Positions 43,903 to 51,423 of a stretch of DNA of 64,000 nucleotides are shown here, in pieces. This DNA comes from an uncultured Steroidobacter sp. (GTDB taxonomy: Bacteria > Pseudomonadota > Gammaproteobacteria > Steroidobacterales > Steroidobacteraceae): assembly GCA_937864115.1 (NCBI GenBank), contig CALMII010000037.1:62001-126000 (forward strand). Reading direction: 5' to 3'. The notes beneath the pieces are model-generated. The model had not been told where the DNA came from. It was given only the letters and a program-made list of their open reading frames with translations, and did no database searches. A program made the position numbers and the translations under genes. Numbering within the stretch: the stretch's first letter is position 1; each line of letters starts with the position of its first letter.

Positions 43903-44910
43903 CTAGCGCACCGGTGCCTGCATTCTCGATCGTTGAAGGACGTGATCTCGCAACTGCAAAACCATCAGCTCGGTTTCGGTTTTTGGCGACCGCATTCCCT
44001 CCATAAAGCGCACGGCAGCATGCGCAAGTGACGTCTCGCCCTGCTGATTGAGCAAGTCCGCAATCCCTAGCCAACCATTCGCTACGCTGTGTCGCGTCGC
44101 TTGCAGTCGTGCCTTGCCTAGTTCGTTGAGGGGCATTCCTTTGGCCAGTGCGCCTCGGATGCCGATCGCTTTGTCACGCTCGTGCGTTGACGTACGCCTC
44201 GGATCCGCCATTGCGCGATAGATCGGGTCCAGTTTTGCTTTTATGATTTGTCCTCGCACTGCGCGCTCCGTCGCATTTGCTGCCACGCCGTGCGCACGCA
44301 GATGGCGCGCGAACTCCGCACGCCATCGCCTCAATGTCGCCTTGCGAATGTTCAATCGTTGGCCTTGCTCGCTCACCGCCTTGATCACCGCATGCACATG
44401 CGGATGCGGTTCATCCGTGTGCAGCACGAACGCGTAGCGATGCTTGAGCCCGAACTCTTCCCTTAGGAAATTCCTCGCGGCCGACTCGACCGCCTTCGGC
44501 GATGTCCCCGCCGGCATCGAGAAGATGAGTTTGTGCACGAGCTTGGGTGGCCTGCGACCGTTCGCCGCGGTCAGCTCAGCATTGCTTCGATGCATCTCCA
44601 GGTCGAGATTCCAGTCCTCGGCCAACTGTCGCCCGATCCCTTTGCCTCCGATCCGTTCCCCGTCATCCGTCTCGAGCTCAAGCTCTCCGTCGCGACCGAT
44701 ATATCCCAGGTGTCGGCGCACCGACGAGAGATCACTGGAGTTGCGGGTGAGCACCTTGAGCATCACTTCAGGCGTTTGTCCCACCGTGCGGGCAATGTGA
44801 GCCACCTGCTCGGGTGTCAGCCGGTCGCGCCGACCTGGACCCGGCCGTCCATAGCTCGCGATGTTGAGCAGCGGCCGACCCGCGAACGGCTCAATCCTCA
44901 GTGCGCCCAT
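43903..44910 (-). CDS. Relaxase / mobilization nuclease
   Basis: 335 residues. The central metal-binding motif is HTDEPHPHVHAVIK (starting at residue 164), the H-D--HPHVH motif of MobA/VirD2-type relaxases. Upstream KLVHKLIFSMPAGTSPKAVE and downstream LRRWRAEFARHLRAHGVAAN also fit. The N-terminal LLNIASYGRPGPGRRDRLTP may contain the nicking Tyr, but which Tyr acts is uncertain. It cuts oriT and pilots DNA transfer of the host element. It overlaps the mobC-like gene by 20 bp. Its stop codon TAG lies in the CTAG target duplicate of the IS1380 insertion, so the original 3' end may have been different. Confidence 0.85.
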   Translation of the reverse strand: MGALRIEPFAGRPLLNIASYGRPGPGRRDRLTPEQVAHIARTVGQTPEVMLKVLTRNSSDLSSVRRHLGYIGRDGELELETDDGERIGGKGIGRQLAEDWNLDLEMHRSNAELTAANGRRPPKLVHKLIFSMPAGTSPKAVESAARNFLREEFGLKHRYAFVLHTDEPHPHVHAVIKAVSEQGQRLNIRKATLRRWRAEFARHLRAHGVAANATERAVRGQIIKAKLDPIYRAMADPRRTSTHERDKAIGIRGALAKGMPLNELGKARLQATRHSVANGWLGIADLLNQQGETSLAHAAVRFMEGMRSPKTETELMVLQLRDHVLQRSRMQAPVR

Positions 44911-45478
44911 GGCCTACCTCCCAGGACTCGACGTTGCGTTGGACCAGCTCCTTTACCCAGTGTTGCAGCGCTAGACACAGGTTGAGGAACTGACCGACGC
45001 TCTCCTGTGTCAGGCCGACACGCCCTCCCTGATCTGCAACGCGGGCGAGTTGATTCAGGTTACGACCGATGGCAGTAAGTTCCGCAATCAGGCGCTTCAG
45101 CGCCTTTAGTTCGTCTTTGGGTAAGGGCGCTAGGTGACGCAGATGTGTCCGTACCAGCACCGACACATAGGTGGCGGAAGCCACCCCCCGAGCGGACGCC
45201 CGCTCGCGCAACAGGAGTCGGTCATCGGGTCGCAGACGGACGTAGACCCGCGGGCCGGGACGTCCGCCGTCATCGGCCAGCACACGCGTGAGCGGCACCG
45301 GATGACGCGATGCGAACTGTCCGCCGCGCGCTGGTCCCTCTGCCGATCCACTCGACGCGGCTGCAACGAGCCGCCGAAGCCAGGCTGATTCCGTAACGAG
45401 TTGCTGCTCAGCGAGCGCCTGAACGCGCTGCTTCGTCTCCAATGAGACGCGAGCTTTCAATAGGTGCGTAGTCGCCAT
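44891..45478 (-). CDS. MobC-family relaxosome accessory protein
   Basis: 195 residues. The N-terminal part (LLKARVSLETKQRVQALAEQ, ESAWLRRLVAAA) is ribbon-helix-helix-like. The C-terminal part contains ELKALKRLIAELTAIGRNLN, QLARVADQGG and LNLCLALQHWVKELVQRN, with the IG-NLNQLA motif typical of MobC proteins. These bind oriT and open it for the relaxase. No Shine-Dalgarno is visible; a perfect inverted repeat sits just before the ATG and might be an operator or oriT arm. Translation overlaps the relaxase gene. Confidence 0.85.
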   Translation of the reverse strand: MATTHLLKARVSLETKQRVQALAEQQLVTESAWLRRLVAAASSGSAEGPARGGQFASRHPVPLTRVLADDGGRPGPRVYVRLRPDDRLLLRERASARGVASATYVSVLVRTHLRHLAPLPKDELKALKRLIAELTAIGRNLNQLARVADQGGRVGLTQESVGQFLNLCLALQHWVKELVQRNVESWEVGHGRTED

Positions 45479-45480
45479 GA

Positions 45481-45493
45481 GTCACACTGTGAC
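45481..45493. promoter_or_regulatory. Palindrome GTCACA-C-TGTGAC at the mobC start
   Basis: A perfect 6-bp inverted repeat with a one-base centre ends 2 nt before the mobC ATG, in the place where a ribosome-binding site would be. Candidate operator for autoregulation by the ribbon-helix-helix MobC or an inverted repeat of oriT. No further evidence. Confidence 0.5.
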
Positions 45494-45511
45494 CCGTGAG
45501 CCGCCGCGAGG

Positions 45512-46084
45512 CTATCCTGCATTTCTCTCAGATCGCACCCGAAACTCCTCAGGAGCCGCCGCCGTCGACGCTCCGCCCCACCTCCGCTCTTCCTCAGTCG
45601 GCGGAAAGTACTGCAATCGGTCCGTGATGCTCCGCACGCCCTGCATTCTCAGAATCCTTCGGGGGAAGGACAGCTGGCCCGAGCATGATCCCCCGTCGCG
45701 CCGGCACAAGCCCCGCACCAGGTCCACCGGCAGGATCGCGGCGTAGTCCACGTGAAAATCCTGGTCGAACACCACACCCACAAGAAAATCGAAAAAGGGA
45801 GGATCCGTCAGTTGTACGCACATCCGTGGCGTGCGCCCGTCCCGGGTACGCCACCGTGCTTTGATCTGATAGCGCAACCCCGCTGCGTCCACTGCGTCGT
45901 ACGACTTATGGGAGGGGGGCATCAGAGACCATCCAAGATTCTGCGACACCCAGTACTCGGCGACATCGCCGACGGGGTGATTGAAAGAGCGAACCACCCC
46001 GAAACGTCGCAGCCCATGCAGAACGCAGGCATATGTATCCAGAAGATCCAGAGGCCCCTGTGCACGGATATCATCGGAACGCAT
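45512..46084 (-). CDS. Hypothetical protein with nuclease-fold-like core
   Basis: 190 residues from ATG 46084, preceded by GGGAGG at a good distance. The core NHPVGDVAEYWVSQNLGWSL, KSYDAVDAAGLRYQIKARWR resembles the restriction-endonuclease-like pattern GD-AE--V, YDA-D--G--YQIK, where an Asp and the Q-x-K would be catalytic. DFLVGVVFDQDFHVDYAAIL follows. Such proteins occur on mobile elements as small nucleases or decayed endonucleases. It lies downstream of the DUF932 gene and may share its transcript. Function unproven. Confidence 0.6.
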   Translation of the reverse strand: MRSDDIRAQGPLDLLDTYACVLHGLRRFGVVRSFNHPVGDVAEYWVSQNLGWSLMPPSHKSYDAVDAAGLRYQIKARWRTRDGRTPRMCVQLTDPPFFDFLVGVVFDQDFHVDYAAILPVDLVRGLCRRDGGSCSGQLSFPRRILRMQGVRSITDRLQYFPPTEEERRWGGASTAAAPEEFRVRSERNAG

Positions 46085-46153
46085 TGGACACCTCCCTACA
46101 GGATCATCCGCGATGGGCAGGCACCGTCCGTGGCGCCCGCTCATTCGCACGGC

Positions 46154-46978
46154 TCAGAGAGCCAACGTCTCCAGCGCCAGATCCCACAGCGCAGTGTTGA
46201 GCCGGACCTCCTGCCGGATCGCCGTGATGCCGCGCGTGCGCACCAGCCGCCCACCGACCGAGCGCCGGCTCATGCCGCCGCGCAGCAGGTTTTCCTGCAC
46301 CCGGTTCAACGTCCGCCACAGATCCTCGCCGGCATCTTCCGTCCGCCGACAGGTGAGAAGCTGCGACGGCTGCATGCCACTCAGTTCCGGCTGCGGATAC
46401 CGCAGGGCCAGCGCGCGTTCAGCGAACCGGACCTGCGCCTGCGGCTCCAGCTTGCGCGATTCCATCCGCTCGACCTGGCACGCCAGTAACGGAAACTGCC
46501 TGGCCAGCTCCAGCGCCGCGCGGATCACCTCGTCCATGACGTTGCTTCGGTGCGAGACGCAGTAGCCCGGAAAGACTCCATTCGAGACGATCATGCCGTT
46601 GGTGCAGATGACCCGGAACAGTCCCATGCGCATCTGATAGCCGCTGGTGCCATTGTGGCTGTTGAGGAACACGATCTCCGGCACCGAGTCCTTCAGCTGC
46701 ACAGTCTCGAACTGCCGGCGCAGTCTCACCAGATGCCGTGCATGCAACGGGCTCGAACGCCGCGTGCGCGCCTGACGCGCCTCCACCGGATTGAAGCCGG
46801 CATCGATCAGCCCCTGCAGCACGCGCTGCGTCGGAATGAATCCATAGCGCGCACTCATGCGCTCGTGCGCATGTTCGGCAAACACCGCCGGTGCACGCTC
46901 GCGTACCTCCTCGAGCGACAGTCCCTTCGCAAGGGCATTGGTGAACGTCGGCTGGGAAAGAACAGGCAAGGTATTCAT
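46154..46978 (-). CDS. DUF932-domain protein
   Basis: 274 residues from ATG 46978, with GAGGATCC upstream. Diagnostic stretches are SARYGFIPTQRVLQGLIDAG, FNPVEARQARTR, VPEIVFLNSHNGTSGYQMRM, GLFRVICTNGMIVSNGVFPG and the LNRVQENLLRGG tail, all DUF932. This family (phage/plasmid-like) is common on conjugative elements and plasmids next to RadC and anti-restriction genes; its biochemical role is not settled. A structured ~145-bp repeat lies 23 nt upstream of the start and probably belongs to its control region. Confidence 0.85.
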   Translation of the reverse strand: MNTLPVLSQPTFTNALAKGLSLEEVRERAPAVFAEHAHERMSARYGFIPTQRVLQGLIDAGFNPVEARQARTRRSSPLHARHLVRLRRQFETVQLKDSVPEIVFLNSHNGTSGYQMRMGLFRVICTNGMIVSNGVFPGYCVSHRSNVMDEVIRAALELARQFPLLACQVERMESRKLEPQAQVRFAERALALRYPQPELSGMQPSQLLTCRRTEDAGEDLWRTLNRVQENLLRGGMSRRSVGGRLVRTRGITAIRQEVRLNTALWDLALETLAL

Positions 46979-47001
46979 GACGGGATCCTCGGTTTGGATC
47001 T

Positions 47002-47145
47002 GGGCGGGATTGCCCGCCTCCGTCACCCCACGCCGCAGCGCAGCCGTCAGGGATCGCAGACCGCCACCGGCGGCGAGTGCGTCCGCGCGCTCGTCCTTGA
47101 CGGCGAGAACGGCGTGGTACGCTGACACTCACAGGCAACCCGCCC
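47002..47145. repeat. Structured palindromic element, copy A (upstream of DUF932)
   Basis: Begins GGGCGGGATTGCC and ends with the near-complement GGCAACCCGCCC. Inside are CCACGCCG/CGGCGTGG (47028-47035 with 47110-47117), GCCGTCAGGGA/TCCTTGACGGC, a CCGCC-ACC-GGCGG hairpin and CGAGTGCG/CGCGCTCG. It lies 23 nt before the start codon at 46978. See the finding on the family of five copies. Confidence 0.85.
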
Positions 47146-47239
47146 TCTTCTTCCTGCTCCGCGCGTCCCCGCTTCCCTGTCGCGCTCCCGCCCGCACGGA
47201 AAAAAGGTCCCGGGCAGTGGCCCACCCGGGACCGACAGA

Positions 47240-47485
47240 TCACAACCAGCCTTCACGCTCCAGACTGCGCACCTGCGCCTTGCGTTGCTTCAGGTTCTGC
47301 TGCCGCAACTCCGGCGACGGCTGCTTGTAGCAGCCGCGGATGCTGATGCAGTACTCGACGGTCGTGACCGGCAGGTTCATCTGTCGTGCGAGCTGCGGTA
47401 CCGAACGCGGTCCTTCGTACCAGGCCATGATGATTTTCGCCTGCGCATCAGTGACCGTGCGCGGCCTTCCGAGGGTGCTGCTCAT
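47240..47485 (-). CDS. Small helix-turn-helix protein
   Basis: 81 residues from ATG 47485. GRPRTVTDAQAKIIMAWYEG, PRSVPQLARQMNLPVTTVEY reads as a homeodomain-like helix-turn-helix (QLARQMNLPVTTVEY is the recognition part), followed by a basic tail (QQNLKQRKAQVRSLEREG). Probably a DNA-binding regulator of the mobile element. It has its own structured repeat 22 nt upstream of the start. Confidence 0.65.
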   Translation of the reverse strand: MSSTLGRPRTVTDAQAKIIMAWYEGPRSVPQLARQMNLPVTTVEYCISIRGCYKQPSPELRQQNLKQRKAQVRSLEREGWL

Positions 47486-47507
47486 GAGAGACTCCAGTCG
47501 TTGTCTC

Positions 47508-47651
47508 GGGCGGGATTGCCCGCGCAGACAGGCGCACGGCGCAGCGCAGCCGTCAGGGATCGCAGACCGCCACCGGCGGCGAGTGCGTCTGCGCACTCGT
47601 CCTTGACGGCGAGAACGGCGTGCTACGCTGCCCCCATCGACAATCCCGCCC
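47508..47651. repeat. Structured palindromic element, copy B (upstream of HTH gene)
   Basis: Terminal arms GGGCGGGATTG (47508-47518) and CAATCCCGCCC (47641-47651) are perfect 11-bp inverted repeats. Inner stems are GCACG/CGTGC, GCCGTCAGGGA/TCCTTGACGGC, CCGCC-ACC-GGCGG and CGAGTGCG-TCTG-CGCACTCG. This copy has the cleanest ends. It lies 22 nt before the start codon at 47485. Confidence 0.9.
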
Positions 47652-47708
47652 TGCTTCCGCTGGCGCCGCTACGCACCGGTGGCACCCCGGCGCGCAGCGG
47701 CCGACAAC

Positions 47709-48269
47709 TCACAAGAGTCCACGCTCGGCCATCGACGTCGCCGTCGAACCGCCGATCACGAGATGGTCCAGCACCCGGATGTCCACCAGCGCCAGCGCCT
47801 GCTTCAGACGCTGGGTGATCACTTCATCCGCCTGGCTCGGCTCGGCCGCACCGCTCGGATGGTTGTGGGCGAGGATCACCATCGCGGCGTTGTGGATCAG
47901 CGCCCGCTTCACCACTTCGCGCGGATGCACGCTCGCCCCATCGATCGTGCCGCGAAACAGATCCTCGCAGTCGATCACGCGAGCGCGGTTGTCGAGATAC
48001 ACGCACGCAAACACCTCGTGCTCCAGTCCCGCAAAACGCAACATGAAGTACTGGCGCGTCAGCTGCGGCGAATTGAGCGTCGTGGAACGCACCAGCCGCT
48101 CGGCCACGATCTTCAGCGCCGCCGCGATCACGACCTCGTCATCAGCGGCGCGCTGCTCACCCTCTACGACCTGCAACAACCCGGAACTGAACCTGGCCGG
48201 CGCCTCACGCACGGCACCGACATGCGAACGCACATTGAAACGGTGAACGGAACGACGGATCGAGCACAT
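47709..48269 (-). CDS. RadC-like JAB-domain protein
   Basis: 186 residues from ATG 48269 (MCSIRRSVH), with AAGGAG upstream. The JAB/MPN-type core is clear: TRQYFMLRFAGLEHEVFACV, YLDNRARVIDCEDLFRGTID, PREVVKRALIHNAAMVILAH and the metal motif HNHPSG. RadC-like proteins are very frequent on integrative elements and plasmids; despite the name a DNA-repair role is not supported, and the JAMM metal site suggests a protease or hydrolase. It carries its own structured repeat 15 nt upstream of the start. Confidence 0.9.
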   Translation of the reverse strand: MCSIRRSVHRFNVRSHVGAVREAPARFSSGLLQVVEGEQRAADDEVVIAAALKIVAERLVRSTTLNSPQLTRQYFMLRFAGLEHEVFACVYLDNRARVIDCEDLFRGTIDGASVHPREVVKRALIHNAAMVILAHNHPSGAAEPSQADEVITQRLKQALALVDIRVLDHLVIGGSTATSMAERGLL

Positions 48270-48284
48270 GGGACTCTCCTTGTT

Positions 48285-48435
48285 CCAGGCGGGATTGCCT
48301 GGCGGATGTCCCGGTCCCACACCGCAGCGCAGCCGTCAGGGCCGCGCGCAGCGCGCTCGCGAGCACGGCGTAGCCGCGCGCAGGCCTTGACGGCGAGAAC
48401 GGTGTGGCACGCTATCCAGTCCCCCAGGCAGTCCC
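48285..48435. repeat. Structured palindromic element, copy C (upstream of radC-like gene)
   Basis: The most diverged copy. The stems survive with changed bases on both sides: CCAGGC/GCCTGG in place of GGGC/GCCC, CCACACCG/CGGTGTGG in place of CCACGCCG/CGGCGTGG, and GCCGTCAGGGCC/GGCCTTGACGGC. The interior hairpins are replaced by a different GC-rich palindromic region around GCTCGCGAGC. These paired changes are strong evidence that structure is conserved. Confidence 0.85.
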
Positions 48436-48545
48436 TCCTTCCTCGCAGGTTCGATCCCGCTATCCCCGCCCCCTCCCATATCCATCGGCCCCGGCAATAC
48501 AACGGCGCGGCGGCTCCTCGCGAAGCCGACGCGCCGCACACGGTC

Positions 48546-48953
48546 CTAGTCGATGGCCGCGAAGATCGTCGATACCTCCGCATGATTCATCGCAAAGTCG
48601 CGCAGCCAGTGAAAGTGCTGCGCGAACGTCTCGTCCGGAAACTCGAACGACAGATGACTGAACGTGAACAGGCACACCGTGATGCCCGCAGCATCCTCGC
48701 TCATGTGTCCGCCGAAGCCATTGCTGTCGACCCTGAGCTCGTACATTCCCCGCGGCGGGCTCATGTAGAACCCGCCGTTGCTGAGTTGATAGAACTGCCA
48801 CCAGCCACCCTGGTAGCTGTGCGCGAACCGGCGCATGAAGTCATAGATGCGATCCTCGACGATCTGCATCTTCTGACCGAAGTGTGCCGGCAGGGTGGCC
48901 AGCCGCGCGCTTTGCGGCACTGGATACGCTTCGATGGTCTGCGAAAGGTTCAT
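48546..48953 (-). CDS. KlcA/Antirestrict-family anti-restriction protein
   Basis: 135 residues: LPAHFGQKMQIVEDRIYDFM, RRFAHSYQGGWWQFYQLSNG, GFYMSPPRG, VDSNGFGGHMSEDAAGITVC and the final DFAMNHAEVSTIFAAID. This order (FLP-HFG, Y-F--R-----GG-W-FY-LSNGGFYM, SADAAGI, IFAAID) is that of the Antirestrict/KlcA family. KlcA-like proteins of plasmids block type I restriction during entry into a new host. It is preceded by structured repeat D, 19 nt from its start. Confidence 0.88.
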   Translation of the reverse strand: MNLSQTIEAYPVPQSARLATLPAHFGQKMQIVEDRIYDFMRRFAHSYQGGWWQFYQLSNGGFYMSPPRGMYELRVDSNGFGGHMSEDAAGITVCLFTFSHLSFEFPDETFAQHFHWLRDFAMNHAEVSTIFAAID

Positions 48954-48972
48954 GACCGTGCTCCGGTGTCTT

Positions 48973-49117
48973 GGGCGGGATTGCCCACGAGTCCCGGCTC
49001 ACGGCGCGCGCAGCCGTCAAGGATCGCAGACCGCCACCGGCGGCGAGTGCGCCGCGCACTCGTCCTTGACGGTGAGCACGGCGTGATAGGCTGCCCATGT
49101 ACAGGACGATCCCGCCC
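48973..49117. repeat. Structured palindromic element, copy D (upstream of klcA-like gene)
   Basis: Arms GGGCGGGATTG (48973 on) and CGATCCCGCCC (49107-49117), one G-U type pair. Inner stems are TCACG/CGTGA, GCCGTCAAGGA/TCCTTGACGGT, CCGCC-ACC-GGCGG and CGAGTGCG-CCG-CGCACTCG. It lies 19 nt before the start codon at 48953. Confidence 0.9.
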
Positions 49118-49207
49118 TCCGGGGCTTCCTGCCTTCCTCTGTCTGCAGCCTCCGCATCTGCTGGCCGGACGCCGCCTCCTTGCCACGTCCGGCCACCACT
49201 CACTGCC

Positions 49208-49570
49208 TCAGACCTGACTGTCCGCCGGTTCCCTGCTACTCACGACATAGCCTCGACTCATCCAGCTCTCCGGCCGGATGCGCGATAGCCAGTCCGACAC
49301 CGACGGCACGATCCCGCCACAGTCCTCCTTGATGTGACGCTCGGCGATGTAGCGCACCGGCACCGACACCCCCTCTGCATTGATGATCGAGTGCCCAAAC
49401 ACGCGTTCGGCCTCGTAGATTCCCTGCGAGTGATGCCGCAACGCGCGATGCCGGAAATCGCAGAAGGTTTCCTTGGTGGCATCGAGCCAGTCGTGAATCG
49501 CGAGGTAATCCTCGTTGCGACCGCCCCAGCGGCGCACCGAGGACTGCGCATGAAATATCGTATGTGTCAT
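49208..49570 (-). CDS. DUF6915-family protein
   Basis: 120 residues: IFHAQSSVRRWGGRNEDYLA, IHDWLDATKETFCDFRHRAL, RHHSQGIYEAERVFGHSIIN, VPVRYIAERHIKEDCGGIVP and SDWLSRI. The patterns H--SSV--WGG---DYL-IH-W-D and RHRALRHH--GI match DUF6915, found on conjugative elements. Function unknown. It overlaps the DUF6878 gene stop (ATGA) and so is translated from the same mRNA. Confidence 0.8.
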   Translation of the reverse strand: MTHTIFHAQSSVRRWGGRNEDYLAIHDWLDATKETFCDFRHRALRHHSQGIYEAERVFGHSIINAEGVSVPVRYIAERHIKEDCGGIVPSVSDWLSRIRPESWMSRGYVVSSREPADSQV

Positions 49571-49992
49571 AGCCCTTCGTGCTCCGTGGTATCGAAATCC
49601 ATGATGCGATCACTGTGCATGTGCTGCAGCGAGTGCGTGGTCACCGTCCAGTGAAACTCACCGCAACCCCCGTCATTGTTTTCCCAGCCAGGATGGCGCA
49701 CCTGCGTCAGGTCATAGAACAGATCCATCAGCGCCTGTTCATCGACGCCCGCGACATGTTCCAGGTCGATCGGCTGTTGCTCGGCATCGAACGCCGTGAG
49801 CCGCTCGATCTGGCCGCTATCGCCGCAACCATCGTAGATGACATCGACACTGACGACGCCCGCCGCCAGCAACCGGCTAGCAATCACCGGCAACGAGTTG
49901 CGTACGCGCTCGAGGAGCTCGCGCTCGTAGCGTTGCAACTGCGCACTCGACGTGGCGGCATCCATCGAGGGGGAGGATGTGAGATGGGACAT
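49567..49992 (-). CDS. DUF6878-family protein
   Basis: 141 residues from ATG 49992. VDVIYDGCGDSGQIERLTAF in the middle and VRHPGWENNDGGCGEFHWTV near the end are the two hallmarks of DUF6878 (Y-G-GDSGQI and H-GWENNDGG-GEF). These acidic proteins travel with DUF6915 and DUF932 on mobile elements. No enzymatic motif is known. Structured repeat E lies 20 nt upstream of the start. Confidence 0.82.
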   Translation of the reverse strand: MSHLTSSPSMDAATSSAQLQRYERELLERVRNSLPVIASRLLAAGVVSVDVIYDGCGDSGQIERLTAFDAEQQPIDLEHVAGVDEQALMDLFYDLTQVRHPGWENNDGGCGEFHWTVTTHSLQHMHSDRIMDFDTTEHEGL

Positions 49993-50012
49993 GGCAGTCT
50001 CCGAGAGCTGTC

Positions 50013-50154
50013 GGGCGGGATTGCCCACCCCACCCACTTCACGGCGCGCGCAGCCGTCAAGGATCGCAGACCGCCACCGGCGGCGAGTGCGCCGCGCACT
50101 CGTCCTTGACGGCGAGCACGGCGTGATAGGCTGACATTCACAGGCAACCCGCCC
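50013..50154. repeat. Structured palindromic element, copy E (upstream of DUF6878 gene)
   Basis: Arms GGGCGGGATTGCC (50013 on) and GGCAACCCGCCC (50143-50154). Inner stems: GCCGTCAAGGA (50053-50063) with TCCTTGACGGC (50103-50113); CCGCC (50071-50075) with GGCGG (50079-50083); CGAGTGCG (50084-50091) with CGCACTCG (50095-50102); outer TCACG/CGTGA. The core is almost identical to copy D. Confidence 0.9.
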
Positions 50155-50289
50155 GTTTCTGTTCCGGGACGCTCTCCTCTTGAATGCCACGGAAACGGTT
50201 GCCCTCGCCTGCACTAGCGGCAACACCAGGCATGCAGATCAGGACGCCACGCGGCGCTCTCGCACCGCCGCTACGTCACCTGCGCTGGT

Positions 50290-51192
50290 CTATTTCGAGT
50301 AGTGCGGCTTGACGCTGCGGCAGCGCTGCTCGAGCTGATGTGCGATCTGCTGGCGCAGCTGCGCCGGCAATGATTCACCTCTCGGCTTCAGCAGGAACTG
50401 CGGCTTCTTACCGTTGTAGATCAGAAACGGCTCATGCTCCGGCCGATCGATCCACCATCCCGGAATCGCGAGCACCGGCCGCGCCGCGACCGGCGCGCCG
50501 ACCGCCTTGCTCAGCCATTCCTGCAGCCAGCGCGCCTGGCGCCGCGCCTGCGCGGCCGGCTGCCGCTCCGTCCAGGTGGGAAAGCGCAACACCGCGCCAT
50601 CGAAATTCACGCGCGCATCCGCCTTGCCGCGTCCGCGGATCGGCTTGGCCCGGCCCTTGGTCTCGATGGCATAGACACCGGCAGCGCAGATCACCACATG
50701 GTCGACATTGAAGCCTTCTGCCGGCACGTCATGAAACACCCGTGCTCCCTCACTCATGAGCTGGTCCAGCTCCTGCCCTACGGCGATCTCGGCATCGAGC
50801 CCGATAAGCAGCCGATCCAGCCGCTTCGAGGCGACCAGCACTCGCCAGACACTCCAGCTCACCACCGCAACGCCCGCGAGTACGCTGCACAGCGTTCGGA
50901 ACGTGCTTTCCGCAACGCCAAACAGATAGGACTGGGTCACGTGCAGCGCGTAAATCACCACCGGTGCAATCGCCAGCGACAGCAACTGCGTGTCGATCGT
51001 GTCACGTAGCTGGTCGATCTCGCCGCGCAACCCATCGCCGGGCCCCCGCAACAGATCAGCCGTCAACGGGGAGCGGCGCCGCGCTCGAGCAAGATGCTTG
51101 CGCCACGCCAGCAATCCGGCCGCCAGCAACGGCCCTACCACCGCGAGCAACGCCACCCCCAGCACCAGAGCTGTCCCAGACCATCCATTCAT
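50290..51192 (-). CDS. NERD-domain membrane protein
   Basis: 300 residues from ATG 51192 (MNGWSGTALVLGVAL), with AGGGACAGG upstream. Two N-terminal membrane regions (VLGVALLAVVGPLLAAGLLA; LCSVLAGVAVVSWSVWRVLV) precede a NERD nuclease-related domain: DAEIAVGQELDQLMSEGARV, FHDVPAEGFNVDHVVICAAG and VYAIETKGRAKP, with the D-V and E-K pair of the PD-(D/E)XK-like core. NERD proteins are common on plasmids and defence islands; substrate unknown. It is the last gene of the mobile-element block before the divergent LuxR gene. Confidence 0.85.
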   Translation of the reverse strand: MNGWSGTALVLGVALLAVVGPLLAAGLLAWRKHLARARRRSPLTADLLRGPGDGLRGEIDQLRDTIDTQLLSLAIAPVVIYALHVTQSYLFGVAESTFRTLCSVLAGVAVVSWSVWRVLVASKRLDRLLIGLDAEIAVGQELDQLMSEGARVFHDVPAEGFNVDHVVICAAGVYAIETKGRAKPIRGRGKADARVNFDGAVLRFPTWTERQPAAQARRQARWLQEWLSKAVGAPVAARPVLAIPGWWIDRPEHEPFLIYNGKKPQFLLKPRGESLPAQLRQQIAHQLEQRCRSVKPHYSK

Positions 51193-51423
51193 GCGACCTG
51201 TCCCTTGCAGATTTCCCTGCGTCACCGTAGCGCCAACGCGGTCCGCGCGCTGTGAACGCCATCAACACAAAGCCACGGCAACGCCCTGCCGCGGGGCGCC
51301 GCGCGCGTCTCGGTTTTCCGAGTCCCCGCGCAGGATGCGTGTTCGTATGCTTGGACTGCTGGCCGGGCACCAGCGACGGGGACGGGCTCCATTCATTGCG
51401 CAGGCGCTGCCTGGGACACTGTC

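Noticed and set aside
46981..50154. CRISPR array from the repeated elements
   Set aside because: Five copies ~0.4-0.9 kb apart separated by genes, with internal palindromes; not short repeats with unique spacers.
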